Shown here: in pieces, positions 36,100 to 47,494 of the stretch
Numbering within the stretch: the first letter of the stretch is position 1
Layout: each line of letters begins with the position of its first letter
From: Polytrichum commune
Lineage: Eukaryota; Streptophyta; Polytrichopsida; Polytrichales; Polytrichaceae
Length of the DNA: 64,000 nt
Assembly (NCBI GenBank): GCA_950295325.1
Contig: OX485804.1
Span: 7,502,001-7,566,000 of the forward strand
Reading direction: 5' to 3'
The notes under the pieces: generated by a model
The model's database searches: none
What the model was told of the DNA's origin: nothing
Seen by the model: the letters and a program-made list of their open reading frames with translations, nothing else
Translations under genes and position numbers: made by a program

Positions 36100-39000
36100 A
36101 TGGCCGACGATTTTGAGATTCCAGATGCCGAGGAGGTTGAGGAAACAGGAGAGGAAGTTGAGTATGAGCCTCCAAAGGAAGGATCGGTGCAGGAGTTGGT
36201 GAAAGGCGGAGGGTTGAAGAAGCTTCTTGTCAAGCTTGGAGAAGGATGGGAGACTCCTGACACAGGCGATGAAGTAAAGGGTGAGTCGCGATCTTGAATT
36301 CAAGGACACTCTCATAATTCTCTGGACGTTGCTTGCAGGTGGAAATGTCTAGAAGATGGAGACTTGAGGTAGATGGGCCTTATTTGATCTCTTATTGTTG
36401 TTGCTACCTTATACTGTTCTCATTCGCGAGGTTGAAATTCAAGTGCGTCCGCAAGTGTATTTGAAGAAGCTAGGGTCAATCTCAGAAAGTTTTGGAGCTA
36501 ATTTCGAATTGTTATGAAATATCAAAGTCCACTGACATTGAGCCTTAAGAAGGCCACGTATATCCTCCCCACTTATGTTTAAGATTGAGCCTAGAATGAT
36601 GACCAACCTAGCCCAATCTCTTTCAAACACGTCTTTATGGTGTCCGTTCTTAGATATGCACCGAACCATCCACCAACCAAATATAGGTGTCCAATTAAGA
36701 TTAGTAGCCGAAATATGCCCGCTTGCTGTAGGTTACTTCTTCGTCCTTGAGCTTCAATGGCTTTCAACTATAGTCCAGTTTCCATGAGAAATGTTATTAG
36801 CACCATTTAGCGGGAAGTATGTAAAGTAGACCAGTCCATTTAGCCATTGATCTCATATGTATTGTGTTGCCCTGTAGCAGGACGATGAAAGTATATATTG
36901 AAAGAGTGCTATTTAATAGCAATCAAAGAGTCGCGTATCATTTTCCAAGGGTGTCATTAGTCCAGCTCAATCTATAACATGTTGATTTACTGGTTGTGCA
37001 GTGCATTATACTGGCACACTGTTGGATGGGACAAAGTTTGATTCAAGCCGTGACAGAGAAGAACCTTTCGTCTTCAAATTGGGCCAAGGTTTGTCTCAGA
37101 AATCCGGACACCTCTGACTTGTTGGATTTGCGGATCTGGTGTAACTCTGCCAGATGAACTCCATATTTGTGATTTGTGCATTCCCACTGTTTTTGGCTCT
37201 TCAGTCCTTCAGTCTGGCATTTTATGTCGTTGAGAATACAGCTTTGTATTGACAGATATCAGGATGATTTCTAGGTGTATTTTCTGTGTGCACATTAAAT
37301 TGGAAGTACATTACATTGAAATGCATCTTTGTGTTCTCCAAGTGATGCGAAGTAACACGATCAAATATTGAATAAAACAGGGAATGTGATAAAGGGATGG
37401 GACAAGGGTGTGGCAACCATGAAAAAGGGCGAGATAGCCACATTCACAATCGCTCCTGAGTATGCCTATGGCGCATCTGGTTCCGGTGGGACCATTCCAC
37501 CAAATGCAACACTTAAGTTCGACGTGGAGCTCCTGTCATGGGCCAGTGTGAAAGACATTTGCAAAGATGGTGGTATAATCAAGAAGCAACTAGTTGAAGG
37601 GAAAAAGTGGGAGATGCCCAAGGATGCAGATGAAGTGCTAGGTAAATTCTTTTGGAATGCTCGAGATAAAAGATTTCGGATTTAGTTTCTCGTTATTACT
37701 CCTTTATAAGGTGATGATGTCTTGGTTCGAACTGTGTCAATCTTCAGTGGTTGGTACTTGTGAGGAGTGATGTGAACTGCAGAGGGTTTAAGACCAACTT
37801 CGTGAGCACGGTGAGGAGATGAGTTATTATCCTGAAACGATTCTATGAACATTTCTCGGAACACTTTCTGATGGTTTGGTATGCTAATTGCAGTGAGGTT
37901 TGAGGCAAAGCTGCAGGACGGGAGAGTTGTGGCCAAGTCTCCTGAAGCTGGCGTTGAGTTTACAGTAGAAAAGGGTATGTCGCTTCTTCCTCCTACCGTT
38001 TAGGTCCTTCAGCGAATCTAAACGTCTGCACATGTATATGTTGCATTTGCAAGGTTTTATATCCATCCAGTATATTGCTCAACGTGTTTGATTTGTGCTT
38101 GACAGGATACTTCTGTCCTGCACTCAGCATCGCTGTGAAGACCATGAAGAAGGAAGAGAAAGCACTTCTCACAGTGAAACCTCAATGTAAGTGTCCACTG
38201 TACAATGCTAGTGTTATCTGGTTCTGGATTATTGTGGAGATTGACAGTAACAATATCTCAATGTAACTGTAAAAGGAAGACATGCTTTACAGCCTCTTTA
38301 CCTGTATCTCGTTGTTTGACACATGTACCTCAAGTGGCAGTTGTACATGCATGTCCGTTTTGCTAAGATGTGTCGTTCTGATTTTGGGTAACAGATGGTT
38401 TTGGAGTGAAAGGACAAGCTCCTACTGAAGATTGCGCTGCCATTCCGGCAGAGGCTACCCTTCTGATTGAACTGGAACTAATTTCGTGGAAAGTAGTGGA
38501 GGATATTACTCCAGATAAAAAAGTGATTAAGAAAGTTTTGAAGGCTGGAGAGGGTTATGAAAAGCCCAACGATGGATCGACTGTGAAATGTGAGCCAACT
38601 TGTTGGATGCAACCCTTTTTAATTGTAGATGCGTGGGTTGCTTTTGGAAGATCTCTCTAGTGAAGAGTAGTAGGGGTTCAGCTACTTTCTCAAGTTGCAT
38701 GCCTATGGTTAAAATTCTGTATTGAGCAATTGCGTTCCTGGCTTATTTCTGGGTTCTAATTACCTAGAATCGATTTATCACACTCCAGTAATCAAATTGA
38801 AGTGCTGAAAAAATATGTGCAGTGAGATACGTGGCCAAGTTGGAAGATGGAACGATTTTTGACAAGAAAGGACATGATGGGGCGGAATTGTTCGAGTTTG
38901 TGACAGATGAAGGTGTTTAATGGCACTTTATTTTAATCCTCTACAACATACCATTCTTTCATAGCCAGTAAGAGGTTCCTGGATCAAACTGATTTCCATA

Positions 39001-40737
39001 CTGCGGTGGTAGTGTGGAAAGTGCTGTGGTACTTTCTATTGTCGGGGATCCTCTATTGGTGATGCTGGCCATCTCTTCTGACGGCATGTCTGATATTTTT
39101 TTGTTCTCTTTTTTTCTTTTTGGATAGAACAAGTCATTGAGGGACTCGACAAGACAGTGGCGTCAATGAAGAAGGGTGAAGTTGCTGTAGTCAGAATTTC
39201 TCCTGAATATGGGTTTGGAGGAGCAGAGACCAAAAGGGCCTTGGGAACAGTCCCTCCCAATAGTGCTCTAATTTATGAATTGGAGCTTGTGGAGTTCAGC
39301 AAGGTAAGCTTCTTAAGAAATTACTTTTATCAAGTTTCACATTGTTTTGTTGTCCTGGAAACTTGAGATTTTCAACTATGCTCACTGTATTTGGTGCAAA
39401 ATCACCTCTTTCAGGCCTCATTCATTTGCTAAGTAATACATGTGCCCCTTTCGGGATACATCCAATACATAGGTTATGTGTTATTCAATGCTGAGATCAG
39501 TTGGCCTATTTGGACAGGAGAAGGAATCTTGGGATTTGGAAACACCTGAGAAACTGGAAACTGCTGCATTGAGGAAGGAAGAGGGCAATGCACTTTTCAA
39601 GCTTGGGAAATATGTTCGTGCTGCAAAGAAGTATGAAAAGGTGAGGTTGATCTGAATTTTTTCTATAATTAAGTAAAGCCTCTACGGTAGGCATTTGTGA
39701 GAGAACTACTGTGGAGAGAACTGAATAAAGTTATCACCAGCAGCTTGTTGTCTGTTTCCCTCTTGTATTCATTGGTGAGTGGTCACGAATTGTCTCCTAC
39801 ATGTCACTTGTTCATGGTTGTATACTGGAGATTGAGCTTTTACTGGTTTTCTTTTTGTAAAGTCAGGTTAGAGATTCTCTGTTGTAGGTAGTGCACCCAA
39901 GTTGGGTTCCTTGTCATGTGGGATTCAGTTCATCAAATTAAGTTGTGGTGTGATTTGCAACATGGTCAGGCTGTCAAGTTGATAGAGTATGATAGCAGCT
40001 TCGAAGAAGAACACAAGAAGCAAGCAAAGGCTCTGAAGGTCAGCTGCAACCTGAACATGGCCGCATGCAAGTTGAAGTTGCACGATTACAAGGAGGCAGT
40101 GAAATTGACAACAAAGGTGGGTTAAGCTGGCAATGTCCTGTTTTAGACAAGCAATTTGAGTACTTATTTTGTGCGCTGAAAGTGTTCTTACAAACGTGAA
40201 AATGCACTGTGCTTGATAGGCTTTGGAGCTGGAATCATCAAATGTCAAAGCCCTATTTAGGAGAGCTCAAGGATATATTGGAACTTTAGATCTAGATTAT
40301 GCCGAAACAGATATCAAGAAAGCCCTGGAATTGGACCCTCAGAACAGAGAGGTCAAGTTGGAATACAAGCTGTTGAAGCAAAAGCAAGTGGAACAGAATA
40401 AGAAAGAAGCAAAGCTGTATGGGAACATGTTTGCTCGCCTCAGTAAATTGGAAGCTACAGAAAAGGTGAAGAAATAGTTGCATAGATATGAAGAGTGATC
40501 TGTTATTCCTAATAGCGTGAGTTGGTTAGGATCTACAGTTGTGAAGATTATGGAAGAGAAACCTGCAAAGATTACAGGAGTTCATGCAGATGCTTGGTCT
40601 TGTGAAGACGACTAAATAGTTCTTGTTAAATTCAATTAACAATATTTTTGTGTGCTGGCTGACAGAAACCAGTGACAAATGGTAAAGCTGAGAAGATTGT
40701 TGAAGTTGATCCAGTGGCCATGGATACAGCTGCATAG
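36100..40737 (+). CDS. FKBP-type peptidyl-prolyl isomerase with TPRs, ROF1/ROF2 (FKBP62/65) type, 12 exons, 579 aa
   Basis: Coding exons: 36100-36280, 37002-37088, 37381-37641, 37894-37974, 38106-38186, 38395-38589, 38823-38912, 39128-39303, 39518-39640, 39970-40116, 40220-40465 and 40666-40737. All introns are GT-AG, and phases agree throughout. After an acidic N-terminus come FKBP domain 1 (~45-143), domain 2 (~174-262), domain 3 (~293-382), three TPRs (~402-520) and a lysine-rich helix (~524-545) like the calmodulin-binding part of plant homologues. Domain 1 keeps the FKBP12-type pocket (Y63, F73, D74, F85, V92, I93, W96, Y119, F136), so it should be an active isomerase. In domains 2 and 3 the key Trp is Leu (L210, L332), as is usual for ROF proteins. 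The TPR carboxylate clamp (K404, N408, N454, K484, R488) predicts binding to the HSP90/HSP70 C-terminus. Arabidopsis relatives act in heat tolerance. A partial copy lies at about 60.25 kb. Confidence 0.95.
36545..36735 (-). repeat. Family E fragment inside FKBP intron 1
   Basis: 'cctccccacttatgtttaag', 'gcccaatctctttcaaacac', 'gtctttatggtgtccgttct' and 'ataggtgtccaattaagat' match the promoter-distal half of inverted E copies. It accounts for part of the 721-bp length of intron 1, the longest intron of the coding region. Confidence 0.65.
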
Positions 40738-41625
40738 CCAATAGGTCTAGTTGAAAGCTAGTGCCTTGTCATTGAGGAAGATCAAGAAACACATGTAACA
40801 AGTGTTTTGTGCTTACAATGTAATGGTCATTTGAGGTTTAGGAGGTTATTTTGGCAGTCCTTCAGTTTTGATCTCAAGGTATAGATGCATGACCAAAACT
40901 TTGAAAGTACTCCTAGAACTTAATATTCACTAACTTTTAAATGTGTATGCTTGGGTTGCTTGGAAGATTTCGCGTATTGTCCTCGTTGTTTCTATTATGG
41001 AGATAACTCCATGAACAATTTTTGGCCATTGAATTGGATTGGGAATTGTTTGATCTGGTTCGCAAATCAATTAACATGAGCATTCCAAGTGTCAGTTTTG
41101 CTTCGAGGTGCAAACATGGAGGAAGTGAAAGTGAAGATTCTCTTTCCACCCTTTGAAGCCTTGTACTATTCATAGTCCAATAGAATTTACAATTTATGTA
41201 TTTTTTACATTAAAAGATGTGTTATGAAATGATGTTTCCAAGGGTCTATTAGAAATCCTGTGGCATAATTGGCAATTTTGCCTCAATTCCCAAGTCACTT
41301 TGATCCTTGCAATCTCAGTTGAGACTTCCAAAGCCCGAAGGGCGAAGAGTGACGTGCATGTCTACGTGGCAGCACTTTTTGGAGGCGAGGCTTGGGACTT
41401 GTGTTGAGAGTTGGGTCGGTGCAAGTGCTGATTTTTCTTTGCATACATTAATCAAGATTCCACTTCAATGAATATGGACCATATTATAATGATTTCTTGA
41501 GGCTCAATCTTTAAAGTACTGGAATATGATCAAAGTTGGGATTGCATCTCAATCAGGCCGGAACCAATAATGCCATGACACATGTCCGTGGAGTCATGAG
41601 TTGTCATGGCAGACTCTAGATATTG
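40738..41625 (+). other. 3' UTR and downstream flank of the FKBP gene
   Basis: The first ~220 bp is shared with the decayed copy at 61655-61885, so it was part of the duplicated unit and is probably transcribed. No canonical AATAAA is obvious. Nothing else is recognised before the pogo-like element. Confidence 0.5.
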
Positions 41626-41628
41626 GTA

Positions 41629-42732
41629 CACCCTAACCTTGATAATGTCACACCCTCCGTTTCACCAAAAAGTGTGATATAAACAAGGTGTGACATACTT
41701 GATAATGTCACATTTTGTGCATAATGTGATATTATCAAAAAATATGTAGAAAATCAAAATATGATTACAATTTTTTAAAAAATAACAAATACGAGACTTC
41801 AATGTTTTTGAATGTAAAATCTAATTCAAAATTATGAATAACAACAAGAGCACATCATAATGTGTCATTGAGATTAGGTAAAGACCTCTCACTAGAGACA
41901 AAGAAGCTTCTAATGTCACATTGTTTTGTTGATGTTAAATGTGCAACACCAATTCTAATGAGTTTGTCATGGATTTTTTCCATTTCTAACAACTCATGAG
42001 TGCTGAAAATCTGAGAACCTTGGCTAGCCATAAAATTCAAAACATCTTTAGCATATTTTTGTGCATCGCTTAGCTTCACTACTTTAGACTCATCATCACT
42101 ACTATCAACAATCAATGGGTCCACTTCCATGGAATCAAGAACCTGTTCGCCATCTTGCACTAATTGCACAAACTCCTCAGTAGAAAATTCCACCTCAAAA
42201 TCATCTTCACCTTCCATGTTTATGTACTCCAAAGGACAAAGCTTTTCTACATGCTTGCCTTCAACATCCAAACCCAAATTTAATGCGGCGATGAGTCTAC
42301 CCAATTCCAAAGTTGCTTCCTCCATTTTGGACTTCATCAAGATTGTTTATATCTGCATTCCACTCTGCAGGCAATATGGCGGACTTTCTCCAACAATTTC
42401 TAATGGTTTGATCATCTAATTTGAAATTACACAAGGCATCCCACTATGCCGAAAGCATTGAATGAGAGCTCATTCAATGACCCCCAATATGCTTTGCTTT
42501 AGCCCATGCTCACCCATGAACAATAATATCAAACCCATGCCCACCCATACAATCCATCCATACTTGATATTATCACATTTACACTACGGATTTGGAAAAA
42601 AAATAGTGACATTATCAAGGGTGATAGGGATAATAACGAGGGAGTTTTACACTATGAAAATCGGTTTCAAACTTTTAGGTGACAATATCAAGGTGTTCTA
42701 TTAACAAGGGTGACATTGTCAAGGTTAGACTG
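41629..42732 (-). mobile_element. Deleted pogo/Tigger-like element (Tc1/mariner superfamily)
   Basis: TA dinucleotides (41627-41628 and 42733-42734) flank imperfect terminal inverted repeats: left CACCCTAACCTTGATAATGT, right (inverted) CAGTCTAACCTTGACAATGT. The CAGTnnAACC start is like plant pogo/Lemi1 and Emigrant ends. Several copies of a CTTGAYAATRTCAC motif lie just inside both ends (near 41640, 41700, 42550, 42605, 42680 and 42715), plausible transposase-binding sites. Only the C-terminal part of a transposase remains, so the element is non-autonomous. Confidence 0.75.
41855..42435 (-). pseudogene. Tigger/pogo-type transposase C-terminal remnant
   Basis: Read on the minus strand from 42435, one frame gives LDDQTIRNCWRKSAILP, the conserved stretch after the DDE domain in Tigger/jerky-like transposases (a TI.NCW.KAGI-type motif). 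A frameshift near 42330-42345 moves into a long frame of about 161 codons ending at 41855, acidic and with helical parts such as DAQKYAKDVLNFMAS. The N-terminal DNA-binding domain and the catalytic DDE core are absent. I infer an internally deleted transposon gene. The 161-codon frame could in principle survive as a small protein, but nothing supports that. Confidence 0.7.
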
Positions 42733-42859
42733 TAATGTGTTTGGGTCAACTTCTGCCTTCAAAAATCTACAGCAATATTAATTTAAGGAAAGAAACGTCG
42801 AAAAAAATTGCAACCTACTTTATATCTATTTTCTTACACGGGAGAGTTTATACTTCTCC

Positions 42860-43195
42860 AGAGCTACATGAGAAAATATATGGAGTGTTTGATTATATTT
42901 AATGTTGTTACCACCCTACCTTGGTCAACACTCGTTTGCAATTCCTTGATAATTAGAGTTAGACATAAATGTGTTGCTACCTTCCCTACTGCCACCTCTC
43001 TTCCTGTGAAGCATGGATTTCATGTCCTTACTAACACTAAATTCAAACATGTAACTTCGACATATTACCGTACTTGATCTTTTATGCTTGAGTTTACATT
43101 TGATGTTACTTACTTTCATAGAGTTATTGACATTTAGTGTATGTGTTTGTATGCAGTATCTAACACTAAATATCCTTTATAGTGTAGTGGAGAAT
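42860..43195 (+). repeat. Family C repeat, longest copy
   Basis: 'tgttgttaccaccctacctt', 'caattccttgataattag', 'gtgaagcatggatttcatg', then a second half ending 'aacactaaatatcctttat' and 'agtgtagtgg'. The terminal motif is the inverse of 'aaggataaatagtgtt' at the start of the 3.6-kb copy. Confidence 0.6.
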
Positions 43196-43434
43196 CTCTT
43201 AAGTGATTAGTTATAAGTGCCTCTACTCTACATACACTAGACTTGAAACCAATATAGTGGTGTTGTGCATGGTATCCATGCAAGCCCAAGAGAGAGACCA
43301 TAGCAACGGAATATTTTAATTTTAATTTTAAAATGACAATGTAAATTATACAATTAATTATATAGAGTAAACATACATTTGGCACATGAAAGCCATCATG
43401 ATTTCCCACGATTTTGTTCACATAAGGTAGTTGT

Positions 43435-43740
43435 GTCTAATTTGGTTCCTTATCTTAATTGGACACCTATATTTGAGTGGAATGTAGTTCCGGTGCGACT
43501 CCAAAGAATAGATACCTAAAAAGACATGTGTTCAAAAGAGATTGGACTCCGTGTTCAAAATATGATAATTGTATTAAGTTGAATAGTCGACATAAGGGGG
43601 ACATTAAAGAGCACGAGAATCTTCACTTATGATCTCCAAATTTTGAGGAAAGTGGCTAGAATCTCGATTTGTAACCATTTTAGACCCATCTACATTACAT
43701 AAAAGATGCGATCAAGCACAATACTCCTAGGATATATATA
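43435..43740 (+). repeat. Family E repeat
   Basis: 'ggttccttatcttaattgga', 'cacctatatttgagtggaa', 'gacatgtgttcaaaagaga', 'gagcacgagaatcttcact', 'gaggaaagtggctagaat'. The 3' end is replaced by a TATATA microsatellite at about 43735-43750. Confidence 0.65.
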
Positions 43741-43754
43741 TATATATATAATGC

Positions 43755-44970
43755 TTTCTATCATGTAACCATGTACTTTATAGCCATATAGGATTCTAAA
43801 TGGACTTGCCATCATCCTATGGATGAAGAGTATCATGGGCTTTGGCGTGGATGTAAACCCAACTTCAATCACAACGTATTTCTTGGTGAATCGTTCACAT
43901 TCAAGTGGCCCCTCATCCTGGTCTTGGTGTCAACTACCCTTTTAGTAAAGGACCAATCAACAACTACCCCAACTACTTCCCAACAAAATTCATCAAGGAG
44001 GGGCATTGATCCCACAAACATGTCTTGTTCAAATATGAGTCCTAAGTAAGCACATGCTTTTAGGTGCAAAATGGGGAAAAAAATAAATTTCTAAATCAAA
44101 CAATTCTAGTATTGTTCTAAGGATTGATGCAACATCTCATTGGTTAGAAATCCAAAAAGTCAATGCTCAACATCCCACTTAACACTAAACCACTTTAGGC
44201 AAACATGTATAATCACCTAAGAAGATCGGATATTCAAACTTTGAAATTTTTCGTACATTGAGATTTACTCACCTTAATCTCTTCTTATGGCTTTTGATTC
44301 GTACAAAATTTGCTAATCCACGAGTGTTTGGTTTTTCCTTGGATTGTTGCACATCATAAGAAGTCAAACGATCTGGAAATACATAACTCTAACATGCTTG
44401 TCTATTTTAACGAATGACTGACAACCACACTTTATAGTTCTAATATTGTGGGCCACATTGATTTTCTATAGCCTAAGCTAATTCTTGTAATGAAAGTCAA
44501 ATAGTGGGCCACATGAATTTCCAACCTTGGTTATTGGGTAGAAAACTAGCGTGGGCTACATCAACTAATTCCTCTAAAAACTTCAAGTAAATGATCATTT
44601 TGATTTGTGCTATTTATGTCCCATAACTAATATTCGATGTGTTGGCTGGAAGTCTTCATAAAGACTGAAGGGGAAGACCCATAGTCTTCGACCCATATTA
44701 ATTCCACCATGACTAGAAAACTAGTGTGGCCCTCGCTAATAATCTCTACACTAGTTTCCCACCCACACTAATAAGAGTATTTAGTGTACCTAACTTACTT
44801 CCAACCTATCCTAAATGGCTGACATAAGCAATGTCATAAAGGCCAAAAGTGTGGGCCATGCTAACTATATAAATGCAGCAAAATAAGATGTGGACATAGA
44901 ACGTCACATGATGTGTAGTTTTATTTTATTTTATTTTGTTAGAACTAGTATAGCGTTTCCAAAATTCTTC
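43755..44970. other. Intergenic, with a family F copy
   Basis: No gene recognised. About 44440-44780 carries family F phrases ('ggaagtcttcataaagactg', 'ctagtgtggccctcgc', 'cacccacactaat'). An open frame at 43819-44049 has no family match. Confidence 0.5.
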
Positions 44971-45119
44971 CGTTTAGGTCTCAGTGTTGAGACACGGACT
45001 TCCAACATTTTGGGGAATTTTGATATTTTGTGTTCAAGTGCTTTCAAATGAAATAGTCTCTAGAGTTTTGCAAATCAAAGAGAGGGTTTTTGAAAATCTT
45101 GGAAATAAGGTCTCAAATG

Positions 45120-45292
45120 CTTACTTTTCCCAACTAGCTCACTTCTCCTATGATATTCACCACAATTAATACGAGATGGTGAGCAAATCCAATTGAGGTT
45201 GTAGTGACTTTCCTCATAATTGTTGAAGCTCCCGTGAATAAGTTATTCATTATTAGAGCGAAGATTCATGTGCTCATTGAATGGTTAAATAT
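45120..45292 (-). repeat. Family E fragment
   Basis: 'ttcccaactagctcacttc', 'tcctatgatattcacc', 'gcaaatccaattgaggttgt', 'ttcctcataattgttgaagc' and 'tgtgctcattgaatggt' match inverted E copies. It stops where the Tc1-like terminal repeat begins. Confidence 0.6.
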
Positions 45293-45298
45293 CGACTT

Positions 45299-45505
45299 CC
45301 AAAAGTAATGCAACGCCCTTTACAAACATACAAAATTAATATTTATTCAGATATAGGAAAAGGTTACGTCTTATGGTGCCATTGTAGTCTAAATAAAGTA
45401 TGAAGCTAGCCTCACCCCAATTTCCATGGTGATCGGACTCATAGGCCAACAATTTATGGTAAAAACATGAAATTGGGGTGTTGCATTATTTTTGGGACTC
45501 TTCAA
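45299..45505. mobile_element. Tc1-like inverted-repeat segment
   Basis: AAAAGTAATGCAACGCCC at the left (from about 45299) is mirrored by GGGTGTTGCATTATTTTTGG at about 45484-45503, giving a ~205-bp inverted-repeat unit directly upstream of the transposase relic. It may be the left end of that transposon or a separate Tc1-type MITE. No matching end was found beyond 46205. Confidence 0.5.
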
Positions 45506-45539
45506 AGTTATTGAATTATGGGAGCAATCCACATTATAG

Positions 45540-45612
45540 TATGCAATAACTCACTGATTAACACTGTTGTTTTGCATTCACGAGGTCTTTGGTTCAATTC
45601 CCCCTTCCACCA
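45540..45612 (+). other. tRNA-Ala-like relic
   Basis: A ~72-nt stretch has an exact B-box consensus GGTTCAATTCC (45591-45601) and a TTTGCAT stretch at the anticodon-loop position, as in tRNA-Ala(UGC), and ends in CCA. The acceptor and T stems do not pair properly, so it is at most a decayed tRNA or tRNA-derived piece, not a working gene. Confidence 0.25.
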
Positions 45613-46205
45613 TGCCCAAAACTCCCTTAGAAATTCGTGCACATGTTAATGCCCTTCATACTGAACAACAAAGTTGTCGTACAATAGCCAAGAAAACTAG
45701 GAACAATACCATCAATAACCGGTCGCAACATTAAACGTTATGGAGCTGTGGGGAAGTTGGAGGATAAGGGAAGGTCAAGGCGTCCACACATTCTTAGTGA
45801 CAGGGGTGGTTGTTACTTGGCACGATTGGTGCAAACAAAAGAGCATACTACTACAACAAAATGTCAAAAGGGTTCTTCGAAAGGTTTCCAGTATGTATCA
45901 TAGCTTCCCCAAACATAGCAAGAAGAACACTAAAGCACCAAGGACTATAGTCTACAATTAAGAAGAAGAAGCCTCTCCTTTCGGATTGTCGTAGACAATT
46001 AAAGCATTGATGGGCAAAAGAACATAAGGATTGGATGGAGAAGCAGTGAAAGAAAGTCGTATTCTTAAATAAAAGTAAATTCCACATTGTGGGGTTTGAT
46101 GGTCAGGAGTGGTGTTGGAAAAGGCATGGCAACCCTCTAAGCAATTGTGCGGTTAGTAAGATTGTGAAGCACGGAGGAGGGAGCATCATGTTAGTGTTTG
46201 GGTGC
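45612..46205 (+). pseudogene. Tc1-like transposase relic
   Basis: Starts MPKTPLEIRAHVNALH, a Tc1-type helix-turn-helix beginning, then breaks. After a frameshift near 45733 comes KRYGAVGKLEDKGRSRRP, the linker and GRPR-like motif between the two DNA-binding subdomains of Tc1 transposases. Further shifts lead to WAKEHKDWMEKQWKKVVF, NKSKFHIVGFDGQEW, and KHGGGSIMLVFGC, the catalytic-domain landmarks. The first catalytic Asp, expected in the SDESKF-type motif, is replaced (LNKSKF near 46065-46080), and the protein ends before the last acidic residue. At least three frame changes and several stops make it dead. Confidence 0.8.
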
Positions 46206-47494
46206 CAAAAGAAGCATTTTCAAAATTTTAGGTTTTTTTAAATATAAAAATTACAAGTGCTTTCCAAATTGCCTCAGTAGTGCTTTCCAATGTTGTGTAC
46301 CTCAAAGAAGGGGTCCCAAACCCTTGGAGATTAGGGTCCTAGTATTGTCACAAATTCCTAGCATTTTCAAGACCCTTAAATTCCGTTGGAATTCGGAAAC
46401 TTGTTATCACCCCAATGACACCGACCGTGAGTTCCTGCAATTGTAAGTGGGTGCTGCAAAAAGTTGGAAACGAAGTCTTAGTGTTGAGAGAGAACAAACG
46501 CCCAAATTTTTGGGCTTCTTAAAATGTGAGCAATTTGCAACACCATTGTTTCAAATGCTCTCAAACGTTTTGCAAATCAAAGGAAGGCATTGGTGGAGGA
46601 CGAGGGGGTGAGTTGTCAAACACATTGATTTAATTGATTTATTATCTTTTGTTCATTTTTTTGGTTTTGGTGCAACTTGCTACTTTTAATTTTTTGAAGC
46701 CAAGCATTTTGAAGATATTTCAAATCAAAGTTTTTCTTTTTTTGGGGAGGGGGGTCCCCAAATGTTGGAAATGATTGACTAGGCTTGAGATAATAAATTC
46801 TCTTATTTAGAGGGTCCTTATATTTGGTCGAAGTTTGAAACACCCCCCCCCCCCTCTTTTTTTTGGGCACCCAAGGAAGGTGGGTCATGGGGTTCCCAAC
46901 ATATGGAAAATCATGACTTCAATTCAAAGATGATGAAGAAATAATCAACTCTTGGAGGACCTAAATTTCCCACCAAATTTCACCATTAGCTTTCAAGTGC
47001 TTTTTCCATATGACCCCCGTATCGTCCTCAAAATTTGGACATTGTAGTCTCAATGCCACTAGTAGAATGATTTTCAACATGTTGCGATCCTTAACATCCA
47101 CTCAAAATTTGGACACTTTGTTTTCAAGTGTTTTCCATAATATGAATGGTGCAAATCTTTCCCGACAGTTTGCTCGGCAACGGTCGAAGGCCGGGGGGGG
47201 GGGTCTAGAACTTGGCAAATGAATGTCTTGGTCTTGAGGGATCGATTTCCATTATCTTCGGGACCTTAAAAATGTTGTGCCAATCTTGAACTAATTTCTT
47301 AAGTGCTTTTAAGGACCTTGAGAATTGCATTTCATTCCACAATCAACTCATGGAGTGTTTTCCACATGATCCCGGGTAGTGTATTCTAGGGTTTCCACAA
47401 AAATAGCAACTTAATGTCTTGTTGCTGAGACATCATATTATGATCTTACCAAAACCCAAAGATTTGTTGTAAATTTAAACACCCGGTTTTTGAT

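Larger units (their letters stand above)
44975..47490. repeat. Degenerate tandem-like repeat array
   Basis: Phrases such as 'gtctcagtgttgagac', 'caaattttggg' and 'ttcaagtgctttcc' return at irregular 100-200-bp steps (near 44980-45045, 46200-46260, 46470-46560, 46980-47010, 47030-47135, 47290, 47350 and 47430). An inverted family E piece and a Tc1-like relic interrupt it between about 45120 and 46205. It is probably an old tandem array, judged by eye only. Confidence 0.4.

Noticed and set aside
41855-42340. 161-codon minus-strand frame as a stand-alone plant gene
   Set aside because: An upstream frame reads the Tigger/pogo TIRNCW motif into it across a frameshift, and the whole lies between transposon ends, so it is a transposase remnant.
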